NCBI RefSeq assembly: GCF_007858475.1 | Contig: NZ_VIGX01000007.1 | Span: forward strand, 1 to 64,000 | DNA length: 64,000 nucleotides | DNA from: Tsukamurella conjunctivitidis | GTDB lineage: Bacteria > Actinomycetota > Actinomycetes > Mycobacteriales > Mycobacteriaceae | Direction: 5' to 3' | Part shown: one piece after another, positions 36,263 to 44,055 of the stretch | Layout: the number at the start of each line of letters is the position of its first letter | Numbering within the stretch: position 1 is the first letter of the stretch | Position numbers and translations under genes: made by a program | The notes under the pieces: generated by a model | Told to the model about the DNA's origin: nothing | The model's input: the letters and a program-made list of their open reading frames with translations, nothing else | The model's database searches: none

Positions 36263-37500
36263 CACGACGTCCGCCCGGACGGGATCGAGGCGATCGGGAC
36301 ACGGACGCCGAGGTTGCGGACGACGGGCCCCGCGCCGATCTTCGAGTTCGTGACGCGGACCTGGAATTGCGGGGTCAGGCGCACCTCGAAGGCGACGGCC
36401 GCGGCGTCGCGGACGTAACCGGCCGGGGCGGCGGTCTCGATCGCGCGATAGCAGCCCGACGGGAGGGCGAAGTCGGCGACGCCGTTCTCGCCGGTCGTCA
36501 CCGCCCGGACCGCCTCGTCGGAGCCGCAGCGCGAGATCACGAAGGACGCGCCGGCCAGCGGCGCGCCCGTGATGCGGTCGGTCTTGACCAGGGTGCCGTT
36601 GGTCTCCACCTCGCCGGGCGGGACGGTGACCCCGCACCGGAAGCGGAACGCCAGGCGGTTCACGGCGTTGCCCTCGACGCGGGAGTAGGCGTTCGGGCCC
36701 AGCAGTACGCACGACGACGGCCACGCCGTCGGGACGACACTCACGCAGTCGCGGGGGAAGGCGCCGCCGCCGTTGCCCGCGCTGTCCGTGCGCGCGCCGC
36801 CCAGCGGTCGCCAGCTGTCGCATTCGGCGACCGCGTACTCCGACGGGACGCCGCGACCGTCCTGGTCCCGGGCGGTCAGGGTGAAGCGCACGTTCCGGTT
36901 CGGCGGCGGCGTGGTGCTGGTCGGCGGGACGATGCCACCGCGTTCGAAGACGAAGCGGAACTCCGCCCGGCCGGAGTCCGTGGTGATCGTCTGCGCGGCG
37001 GGCGAGAGCAACCGCCAGTTGGTCGGGACGCGATTCATCGTCGCGCGGACGCAGGGCCCGGTGACGGTGGTGGCGCCACCGTCGGCGAGATCGGCACCCG
37101 GACCGCCGGTGCAGCCCTGCACGAAGGCGCTCGCCCCGGGGACGCTCGCGCCACGCGTGTCGACGATCCGCACCGCGCCCACGGTGAGCCGGCTCGGCGG
37201 CCGTGTCGTCGTGGTGGGCAGGACGGTGGTCGGGATCGTGACGGTGGGCGACGGGCTCGTCGCGGGGGTGCTCGGCCGCGTCGGCACTGTCGTCGTGGGC
37301 GGCGCGGTCGTGGTCGGCTTCGGTGCGGGCGGGGTCGTGGTCGTGGCCGGTGCCTGCGTGGTGACCGGCGTCGGGGTGGGCGCGGGCGGCGTCGTCGGTT
37401 CGGCTCCCGCGACGGCCGGCATCAGGCCCAGCATCGGGATCACGGCCGCCGGCAGCACCAGCGCGCCCCGGATCCGGTTACTCCGGTTCGTCTTCCGCAT
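36262..37500 (-). CDS. Secreted Thr/Pro-rich surface protein with prealbumin-like domains
   Basis: A 412-residue protein: signal peptide (about 1-33, ending VAGAEP), a Pro/Thr stalk (about 34-105), two Cys-containing repeats of similar plan (about 105-300) and a SpaA-like domain near 310-395 (GTLVKTDRITGAPLAGASFVI, NGVADFALPSGCYRAIETAAPAGYV). The C terminus ends VPIASIPSGRTS with no LPxTG, TM or basic tail. Six or more cysteines suggest disulfides. An overlapping sortase gene follows. It may be an adhesin-like or cell-wall-linked protein by an unusual route. Confidence 0.75.
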   Translation of the reverse strand: MRKTNRSNRIRGALVLPAAVIPMLGLMPAVAGAEPTTPPAPTPTPVTTQAPATTTTPPAPKPTTTAPPTTTVPTRPSTPATSPSPTVTIPTTVLPTTTTRPPSRLTVGAVRIVDTRGASVPGASAFVQGCTGGPGADLADGGATTVTGPCVRATMNRVPTNWRLLSPAAQTITTDSGRAEFRFVFERGGIVPPTSTTPPPNRNVRFTLTARDQDGRGVPSEYAVAECDSWRPLGGARTDSAGNGGGAFPRDCVSVVPTAWPSSCVLLGPNAYSRVEGNAVNRLAFRFRCGVTVPPGEVETNGTLVKTDRITGAPLAGASFVISRCGSDEAVRAVTTGENGVADFALPSGCYRAIETAAPAGYVRDAAAVAFEVRLTPQFQVRVTNSKIGAGPVVRNLGVRVPIASIPSGRTS

Positions 37501-37585
37501 GGCGTCCTCCTCGTTCGTTCCCCCGTGCGGCGATGTCCGCCGACGTGAGGAAGATCGGGACCCGGCGCGGAATCCGTTAGCCCTG

Positions 37586-38824
37586 TTACGAGATCGTTAT
37601 GGCGCGCTCCACCGCGGTGAGTACGGCCGCGGCTCCGTCCTCGGCCGTGATCGCGCTGCTCAGGACGCCGGCGGCGGAGCGGTAGGACGGCGCGTCCACG
37701 GCGGCACGTATCGCCTGCGCGAGTGTGGAAACCGTGACCGTCGTCCGTGGGATCGGTGCGGTCGCCGCGCCGAGGGCGTGGATCCGCCGCGCCCAGAAGA
37801 ACTGGTCGACGCCGGGCGACGGGAGGGGCACCGTCGGGACGCCGGCGCGCAGGGTCGCGGCGGTGGTCCCGGCCCCGCACGAGTGGACGACGGCGGCCAC
37901 GCGCGGCAGGACGTGCTCGTAGGGGACCGGGCCGATGTTCAGGACGCCGGCGCGGTCCGGGACCCGCAGCCCGGCGCCGCCGGACTGGACGATGCCGCGG
38001 ACCCCCGCCTCGGCGAGCGCCTCGTCGAAGACCTCCGAGAGCCGGTCCCGCTCCTTCACCGACACCATCAGGGAGCCCAAGGCGATCAGGACCGGCGGCG
38101 GACCGTCATCCAGGAAGGCGTCGAGGTCGCAGGGTGCGGTCCACCCGTCGGGGGAAGGGGACCACCAGTAGCCGACCGGATCGATCCCGGCACGCCAGTC
38201 GGCGGGGCGCGGGAGGACCGACGGCGAGTACCCGTACAGGATCGGCCAACCGGCCTCCGACCGGTCGCGACGCAGGCGCCGCGCAGATCGCTTCGGCAGG
38301 CCGAGGTCGCGGCGCAGGTCGGCGACGACGCCCCCGTACATCCGATCGACGGTGCGCTCGGCGAGGCGTCCGGCGGCCCGGTTGATCCCGCCGCCCGCCG
38401 ACCAGGAACCGATCAGGCTCGGCGGGTACGCGCGCGTCGCGGACAGCGGCTGGAACCGTACACCGAGCGAGGGGATTCCTCGGGCCTCGGCGAAGGCGTG
38501 CATCGCCGGTTCCGCGAAGGGCGACATCAGCACCGCGTCGGCGGGCACGTCCTCCACCGCGTCCAGCAGGTTCCGGCTGAGCTGCCGGATCCCGCCGGGC
38601 CGGACCAGCTGCAGGGCGTCCGCGAGCGACGGTTCGCCGTCGGGGCCACCCAGGTCGAGGGGGATGGCGAGGGCGCCGAGGCCGAGCGCGGCGGCCTCCT
38701 CCGCGAGATCGGTATTGGTGGTGATGGTGACGCGGTGGCCGGCCGCCTGCAGGCGCAGGCCGACCCCGGTGAGCGGCATGGTGTCGCCGCGGGATCCGTA
38801 GGTCGCGATGAGGACGTGTGCCAT
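37586..38824 (-). CDS. GT1-family glycosyltransferase
   Basis: A 412-residue GT-B enzyme related to sterol/rhamnosyl transferases: N-terminal MAHVLIATYGSRGDTMPLTGVGLRL, ALGSL, and C-terminal nucleotide-sugar site VVHSCGAGTTAATLRAGVPTVPLPSPGVDQFFWARRI. The usual HHGGAGT reads HSCGAGT. The acceptor is unknown; mycobacterial relatives decorate glycolipids. The ATG at 38824 is 2 bp after the TetR stop, so the two are co-transcribed. Confidence 0.85.
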   Translation of the reverse strand: MAHVLIATYGSRGDTMPLTGVGLRLQAAGHRVTITTNTDLAEEAAALGLGALAIPLDLGGPDGEPSLADALQLVRPGGIRQLSRNLLDAVEDVPADAVLMSPFAEPAMHAFAEARGIPSLGVRFQPLSATRAYPPSLIGSWSAGGGINRAAGRLAERTVDRMYGGVVADLRRDLGLPKRSARRLRRDRSEAGWPILYGYSPSVLPRPADWRAGIDPVGYWWSPSPDGWTAPCDLDAFLDDGPPPVLIALGSLMVSVKERDRLSEVFDEALAEAGVRGIVQSGGAGLRVPDRAGVLNIGPVPYEHVLPRVAAVVHSCGAGTTAATLRAGVPTVPLPSPGVDQFFWARRIHALGAATAPIPRTTVTVSTLAQAIRAAVDAPSYRSAAGVLSSAITAEDGAAAVLTAVERAITIS

Positions 38825-38826
38825 GG

Positions 38827-39450
38827 TCAGTGCGCCTGGTCGGGGCGGGTGGCGCGGAGGAAGGCGTCGACGAGGTCGTCGGCGTAGCCGTCCAGGTCGT
38901 ACGCGGGGTCGATGTTCGTGGTGAACATCGCCGTCCCGATCGCGCCGCGGACTGCGGATGCGATCGAGGCGGGGTTCAGCGGCCGGAACTCGCCGGCGTC
39001 GACGCCCTGCCGGAGGATCGGCTCGAGTTCGACGCGGGCGCGGGCAGCGTCGTGCTCGGGTGCCACGGGCAGGTCCCACAGCCGAGCGCCGTCCTTGCCG
39101 CGGAAGCCGTTGCCGATCTCAGTGATCGCGGCCTGGTGCGCGGGGTGGGTGCGGAGGTAGCGCAGGTGCGTGCGGATGTGGGCCTCGAGCTTGCCGGCGG
39201 CGGTCGGCGCGGCGTCGACCGCGGGGACCATGACCGCGAAGAGCGTGCGATAGCACTCCGAGACGACCGCCGCGATGAGGCTGTCCTTGTCGCCGAAGTG
39301 ATAGAGCACGACGCTCATCGCGACTCCGGCGCGGTCCGCGATCCTGCGGACCGACGCCTGCGCATAGCCGAGCTCTGCGATGGCGTCGATGGCGCACTGT
39401 GCGATCTGCGCGCGTCGGGCCTGCTCGGTGAAGGTTTCGTTAGATCGCAT
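38827..39450 (-). CDS. TetR-family repressor
   Basis: A 207-residue protein with an N-terminal TetR HTH (about 10-57; IAELGYAQASVRRIADRAGVAMSVVLYHFGDKDSL) and a helical ligand domain. Its start codon lies inside a perfect palindrome and a second palindrome follows, so autoregulation is likely, together with the downstream glycosyltransferase. Confidence 0.9.
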   Translation of the reverse strand: MRSNETFTEQARRAQIAQCAIDAIAELGYAQASVRRIADRAGVAMSVVLYHFGDKDSLIAAVVSECYRTLFAVMVPAVDAAPTAAGKLEAHIRTHLRYLRTHPAHQAAITEIGNGFRGKDGARLWDLPVAPEHDAARARVELEPILRQGVDAGEFRPLNPASIASAVRGAIGTAMFTTNIDPAYDLDGYADDLVDAFLRATRPDQAH

Positions 39451-39476
39451 GATCTAACTATAGATCAACTGATCTA
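39440..39476. promoter_or_regulatory. Tandem TetR-type operators
   Basis: TTAGATC-GCAT-GATCTAA (39440-39457) and TAGATCA-AC-TGATCTA (39461-39476) are perfect-arm palindromes sharing the TAGATC/GATCTA core. The first covers the tetR start codon; the second lies against the end of the PIG-L gene. Confidence 0.75.
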
Positions 39477-39482
39477 GGCGCC

Positions 39483-40253
39483 TCAGAGGAGTCGATCCGA
39501 CCGCGGTGCGTCCGCTTCGTTGAAGTACTCGGTGCGCACCAGCGGGGAGACCAGCCACGGTGGGAGCGCGCGCAGGAGCCGCATGAGGCGGGCTGCGCGC
39601 CCGGGACCGTTGATCTCGGACCGGTGCGCGCCCAGCGCGCGTTGCTTGGTGCCGACGAAGCGCCGCACGTCGATGCGGTGCGTGATCTCCGCGGCCGGGG
39701 TGAACCAGGTCTGTGCGGCGGCGAGATCGTGGTCGCGGGTCAGACGCAGGCGGGTCGTGATGCCGAGGAGCCGGACCGCGATCTCGCGCGGGACCGTCGC
39801 CTCGACGAGCCGCACGCCGGTGGATTCGGCGGCGCGCCGAGCGATCGCATGGACGGCGACGTGGTCGCGGTGTCCGTAGCCGCCCGCGGGGTCGTAGCCG
39901 ATGAGCAGGTCCGCCTCGACGTCGCGGAGGATCGTCGCCAGGCGTTTCGCAGGCTCCTCGATGCCGGCCCGGACGAGGCGCGCCCGGCCCGGAGGATCCG
40001 GATACAGCTCGGCCCCGTGGCCGCTGTCCGCGTATCCGAGCCACCGCACCTCGGCCGCGCCGATCGCGGCCGCCGCGGAGTCCAGTTCGCGCAGTCGCCG
40101 GCGCGGATCGGGCTCGTCGTCGCCCCGCATCATGCCGTCCGTCGCGACGACCAGCACCACGCGATGCCCGGCGGCGGCCAGCGCGGCGAGCGTGCCGCCC
40201 ATGAAGATCGACTCGTCGTCCGGGTGGGCGTTGAGCGCGACGACCGAGGCCAT
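39483..40253 (-). CDS. PIG-L/LmbE-family deacetylase
   Basis: A 256-residue zinc hydrolase with LNAHPDDESIFMGGTLA at the N terminus and YGHRDHVAVHAI in the middle, matching the MshB/Mca/LmbE metal site. Family members remove acetyl groups from amino sugars or cleave mycothiol conjugates. The substrate here is not evident. It is separated from tetR by the operator pair and from the acyl-CoA synthetase by a terminator. Confidence 0.85.
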   Translation of the reverse strand: MASVVALNAHPDDESIFMGGTLAALAAAGHRVVLVVATDGMMRGDDEPDPRRRLRELDSAAAAIGAAEVRWLGYADSGHGAELYPDPPGRARLVRAGIEEPAKRLATILRDVEADLLIGYDPAGGYGHRDHVAVHAIARRAAESTGVRLVEATVPREIAVRLLGITTRLRLTRDHDLAAAQTWFTPAAEITHRIDVRRFVGTKQRALGAHRSEINGPGRAARLMRLLRALPPWLVSPLVRTEYFNEADAPRSDRLL

Positions 40254-40279
40254 GCGCTCTGTATAGCAGTTCCGCGGCC

Positions 40280-40315
40280 GCTCGGCCCGCCGCCCGGTGC
40301 GGCGGCGGGCCGAGC
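40280..40315. terminator. Hairpin terminator after the acyl-CoA synthetase operon
   Basis: A perfect 15-bp stem (40280-40294 with 40301-40315) encloses a 6-nt loop, just beyond the synthetase stop and before the PIG-L start. Confidence 0.75.
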
Positions 40316-40327
40316 TGCCGGTCGCGA

Positions 40328-41992
40328 TCAGACGTCGCGCAGCTCGCGGCGCAGGATCTTCCCGGTCACCGTCTTCGGCAGCTCGGTGACGATCCGCACC
40401 TCGCGCGGGTACTTGTACGCGGCCATGCGCTCGCGGCAGTGCGCGATGAGCTGCTCCGGTGCCGCATCCGCGCCCGGCAGCAGGCTGACGAAGGCGCGCA
40501 CGGTCTCGCCGCGCACCTCGTCGGGGACACCCACCACCGCCGCTTCGCGGACCGCGGGATGCTCGGCGAGTACGTCCTCCACCTCACGCGGCCACACCTT
40601 GTAGCCCGAGGCGTTGATCATGTCCTTCTTGCGGTCCACGATGAACACCCAGCCGCCGTCGTCCATGAAGCCCACGTCGCCGCTGTGCAGCGCGCCACCG
40701 GGAATACCGGCCGCGGTCTCCTCCGGCTTGTTCCAGTAGCCCGCGACCACCTGCGGCCCCTCGGCGACGATCTCGCCGATCTCGCCGAGCGGGAGATCGG
40801 CACCGTCGTCCCCGACGATCCGCACCACGGTCGACGGCGCCGGGAGCCCCACGGACAAAGCACCGGAGTCCGGGTCGACGGGGATCTCCACGCCGTACGG
40901 CGAGACCGTCATCGGGCTCGTGGTCTCCGTGAGGCCGTAGGCGTTGTGCAACGGCCGGCCCGTGGCCTCGGCGAACCGGCGCGCGGCCGTCGGGGAGATG
41001 GGCGCGCCGCCCGAGTACACCGACGTGAGCGAGGCGAACGCGTCCCGGTCGAAGCCGGGGTGGTTGAGCAGTGCGTTGAACGCCGTCACCGCGCCGATCG
41101 TGCACGTGGGGCGGTGCTCGCGCATCGTCTCCAGCATCACCGCCGGATCGAAGCGGTAGGCGAGGATCATCGGCATCGGGGCGAGCATGCTCAGCGCGAT
41201 GTGTCCGATGAGTCCTGTGATGTGGAACAGGGGAGCGATCGCGAGGACGGCCGCGTCGGGGCCCGGCGCGAACTTCGCCGCGTCGCGGTAGACGGTCGCG
41301 GTGAAAACCACGTTGCGGTGGGTGTTGATCGCGCCCTTCGGCCGGCCCGTCGTCCCCGAGGTGTAGGTGAGGAAGGCGGCGTCCCCGGGCGCGAGAGCGA
41401 CCGGCGGCGGTACCTCGCCGCGATGCGCCGCGATGAACTCCACGAGGTCCGTCGCACCGTCGGGCACGGCCCGCCGGGGCGTGGGGAACAGTCGCGGATC
41501 GGCCCGGGTCTGCAGGTCGAGCCCGCTGGTGGTGAACACCGTCCGGACCGCGGTGCCGGGCACCACGTCATGCGCGACGTCCTCGTACAGATCGTCGAGT
41601 GCGACGAGTGCGGTCGCGCCCGAGTCGCGGAGCAGGGTGTCCAGCTCCCGCGCGCGGCTCATCGGGTTGATCGAGACCGTGCACCCGCCGGCCTTCCACG
41701 CCGCGATCATCCCGATCACGAACTGGGGCACGTTCTGCAGGTAGAGCGCCAGCCGGTCGCCGGGCGCGAAGCCCTCGGCGATCAGGCCCGCCGCCAGGGC
41801 GTCGGTCAGGCCGTCCAGCTCCCGGCGGGTGATCGCCCCGTCGAAGTAGCGGATCGCCGCCTGGTCGGGATGGCTCGCCACGCCCGCGCGGAACATGTCG
41901 AGTGCGGTGTCGAAGGCGATGTCCACCGCGTCGGGCAGCGACTCGTACCGGCCCGCCCAGGGGCGCCGCGCGGAACCCGTCACCGCGGTCAC
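40328..41992 (-). CDS. Acyl-CoA synthetase (AMP-forming)
   Basis: A 554-residue ANL-superfamily enzyme: LTYTSGTTGRPKGA (P-loop), YGLTETTSPM, HSGDVGFMDDGGWVFIVDRKKDMI and catalytic Lys near the end in PKTVTGKILRREL. It activates a carboxylic acid to the CoA thioester. The GTG at 41992 overlaps the cyclase stop (GTGA), so both belong to one operon divergent from an AraC regulator. The acid substrate is unknown. Confidence 0.9.
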   Translation of the reverse strand: MTAVTGSARRPWAGRYESLPDAVDIAFDTALDMFRAGVASHPDQAAIRYFDGAITRRELDGLTDALAAGLIAEGFAPGDRLALYLQNVPQFVIGMIAAWKAGGCTVSINPMSRARELDTLLRDSGATALVALDDLYEDVAHDVVPGTAVRTVFTTSGLDLQTRADPRLFPTPRRAVPDGATDLVEFIAAHRGEVPPPVALAPGDAAFLTYTSGTTGRPKGAINTHRNVVFTATVYRDAAKFAPGPDAAVLAIAPLFHITGLIGHIALSMLAPMPMILAYRFDPAVMLETMREHRPTCTIGAVTAFNALLNHPGFDRDAFASLTSVYSGGAPISPTAARRFAEATGRPLHNAYGLTETTSPMTVSPYGVEIPVDPDSGALSVGLPAPSTVVRIVGDDGADLPLGEIGEIVAEGPQVVAGYWNKPEETAAGIPGGALHSGDVGFMDDGGWVFIVDRKKDMINASGYKVWPREVEDVLAEHPAVREAAVVGVPDEVRGETVRAFVSLLPGADAAPEQLIAHCRERMAAYKYPREVRIVTELPKTVTGKILRRELRDV

Positions 41993-42954
41993 TTCACCAC
42001 GACCGGGTTGACGGGCGCGCCGCTGCCCTGGGCGATCTTGAGCGGCGCCGCCGTGTACATGAACTCGTAGACGCCGTCGGCCGCGCAGTCCGCCGCCAGG
42101 GCCTCGAGGTCGGTGATCTCGGTGAAGACGACCCCGAGGTTGCGCATCAGGGCGCAGTGCAGGGTCAGCGCGACGCCGTTGTTCTGGTCCGTGGTCACCT
42201 CGTTGGCGATGGTGTCGGTCACCAGGTTCGGGATCTCCTTGTCGGCGAACCACTGCACCAGCTCGGGGCTGTACTGCAGGCCGGGCTCGCAGAAGCCCTC
42301 GTAGAAGGCGTCCCCGAGCTCGAAGAACAGCTGCAGGTAGTTGGTGCGGATCAGCAGTACGTCGCGGGGGCGCAGTTCGACGCCCTGCGCCGCGGCGCAC
42401 GCCTCGAGGTCGGTGTGGTCGAAGGTCTCGGCGGTGTCGAGGTGCTCCTTGCCACGGAAGCGCGCCATGTCGAGCAGCACCCCGCGACCCACGACGCCGC
42501 GCTGGGCGATGGGCTCCACGCTGGCGACGTCCATGCCGCCGACGGTGGTGCGGGCGTCGTAGCCGTTCCACAGCTTGCCGTCGTACCAGACGTGTCCGAG
42601 GGCGTCGTACTGCGTGGAGCCCTGGAGGAAGGCGTCGATCTTGTCGTCGGCGTAGTGCAGGCCGCCGGGGAACTGCGGCGCCTCCGCGCCGTCCCAGCTG
42701 GCCTCGTCCATGATCTGCGTGCGCACCGCAGGGCTCCGGCCGGGCCACACCGGGTCGCCCTTCGGGTCGCCGATGAGCCGCTGCAGCGTGAAGACCTTGC
42801 CGCTGCGGACCAGCGCCGCGGCGGCGACCGCCTGCTCCGGGCCGAGGTAGTTGAGCGAGCCCACCTCGTCGTCAGGGCCCCACTTGCCCCAGTTCGACGG
42901 AGCCTGGGCGAGCAGGTCCCCGAGGTCGGGCGCTGTCACGGTCTGTTCGGTCAT
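41989..42954 (-). CDS. Cyclase-family (kynurenine formamidase-like) hydrolase
   Basis: A 321-residue member of the PF04199 cyclase family. The usual HxGTHxDxPxH metal motif appears as GSTQYDALGHVWYDG, as in the longer non-canonical branch with an N-terminal WGPDDEVGSLNYL. The C terminus has NEVTTDQNNG. Family members hydrolyse or cyclise amides and lactones. A strong AGGAGG precedes the ATG at 42954. It is co-transcribed with the acyl-CoA synthetase, suggesting a short degradative pathway. Confidence 0.85.
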   Translation of the reverse strand: MTEQTVTAPDLGDLLAQAPSNWGKWGPDDEVGSLNYLGPEQAVAAAALVRSGKVFTLQRLIGDPKGDPVWPGRSPAVRTQIMDEASWDGAEAPQFPGGLHYADDKIDAFLQGSTQYDALGHVWYDGKLWNGYDARTTVGGMDVASVEPIAQRGVVGRGVLLDMARFRGKEHLDTAETFDHTDLEACAAAQGVELRPRDVLLIRTNYLQLFFELGDAFYEGFCEPGLQYSPELVQWFADKEIPNLVTDTIANEVTTDQNNGVALTLHCALMRNLGVVFTEITDLEALAADCAADGVYEFMYTAAPLKIAQGSGAPVNPVVVK

Positions 42955-42975
42955 CGGTCCTCCTTGTTCGATGGT

Positions 42976-43008
42976 CCGCCGGGCCGGCCCGGCGGTGACG
43001 CGTGTCAC
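42976..43008. promoter_or_regulatory. Palindromes in the cyclase/araC divergent promoter
   Basis: A perfect 20-bp palindrome, CCGCCGGGCCGGCCCGGCGG (42976-42995), is followed by GTGAC-GCGT-GTCAC (42995-43008). Both lie between the two divergent starts and could be regulator sites. Confidence 0.45.
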
Positions 43009-43101
43009 AATCGACGGTAGGAAGCGCGCGACGGCGGGACGTTCGCCCGGGCGCACGGTTCTTTCGCGCAGGCGCTCGCGCCGCGGGAGGGAGGAGCAGG
43101 C

Positions 43102-44055
43102 GTGCCGTACATGATCGACGGCCTCGTCACCGGGGCCGAACGGAGCCTCACCGGCTCGCGCGCGCACGGCGCGTGGCGCGACTGGTGCAGCGGCGTCCAC
43201 GGCGAGTTCGACATCTCCTTCGGCAGTGACGGCTACCGCGGCGATGTGTTGCGCCAGCGCACCGACGAGTACCAGCTGGTCTCCTGGACCAGTCAGCGCG
43301 AGCACGTGCGCCGCGACGCGCGCGGCATCCGTAACGACCCCCGCGGCCACTACGAGCTGTTCATGCCCCTGCGCGGCGCCCTGCATGTGGGCGGCGACGT
43401 CACCGAGAGCGCCCTGCTGCCGGGGGAGATGGTGCTCGTCTCGATCGATGCGCCGTTCGTCCTCGCGCACGACGACGGCGCCTCCGCCGTGGCCCTGCTG
43501 ATCCCCGAGCACCGCGTCTCGCGGACGCTCGGCTCAGTGGCGAAGGAGGGGGTCCGGCTGCGCGGCGGCCGCGGGCTGGGCCGAGTGACCCGGGACCTGG
43601 CGGCGGCGCTGATCGACGAGCGGGAACAGCTCACGGCGGCGGAGTTCGACGCCGCGTGCGACCGTGCCGTGGACCTGTTCTGCCTCGCCGCCAGCGGGGA
43701 GACCGACGGTGCGGGCACCGCCGACGACGACGTCCGGGCCGCGGTGCTCCGGCACGTGCGGGCCCACGCGACCGAACCGGACCTGAACCTCGCCGCTGTC
43801 GCCGCGGCCGTCGGCTGGTCGGCGCGGCACATCCAGGCGGTGCTCTCCCGCACCGGGGAGACCTTCTCCGACGCCGTGCGCGGCGAGCGGCTCGATCTGG
43901 CGCGGGATCGGCTGGCCGACCCCCGCTGGGCAGGGCGCGGGGTCGCATTCATCGCCGACTCCGTCGGCTACGGGTCGGCGAGCGCGTTCAGCACCGCGTT
44001 CAGCAGGCGATTCGGGCGCTCGCCGCGCGACCACCGTGCGGCGACGGCGAAGTGA
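43102..44055 (+). CDS. AraC-family regulator
   Basis: A 317-residue protein with an N-terminal AraC_binding_2-like domain (about 20-190; HYELFMPLRGALHVGGD, LPGEMVLVSIDAPF) and a C-terminal double HTH (about 205-315; LAAVAAAVGWSARHIQAVLSRTGETFSDAVRGERLDLARDRL, IADSVGYGSASAFSTAFSRRFGRSPRDHR). The GTG at 43102 follows a GGAGGGAGGAG run. It is divergent from, and probably controls, the cyclase-synthetase operon. Its stop abuts the jetC stop with no gap. Confidence 0.9.
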   Translation: MPYMIDGLVTGAERSLTGSRAHGAWRDWCSGVHGEFDISFGSDGYRGDVLRQRTDEYQLVSWTSQREHVRRDARGIRNDPRGHYELFMPLRGALHVGGDVTESALLPGEMVLVSIDAPFVLAHDDGASAVALLIPEHRVSRTLGSVAKEGVRLRGGRGLGRVTRDLAAALIDEREQLTAAEFDAACDRAVDLFCLAASGETDGAGTADDDVRAAVLRHVRAHATEPDLNLAAVAAAVGWSARHIQAVLSRTGETFSDAVRGERLDLARDRLADPRWAGRGVAFIADSVGYGSASAFSTAFSRRFGRSPRDHRAATAK

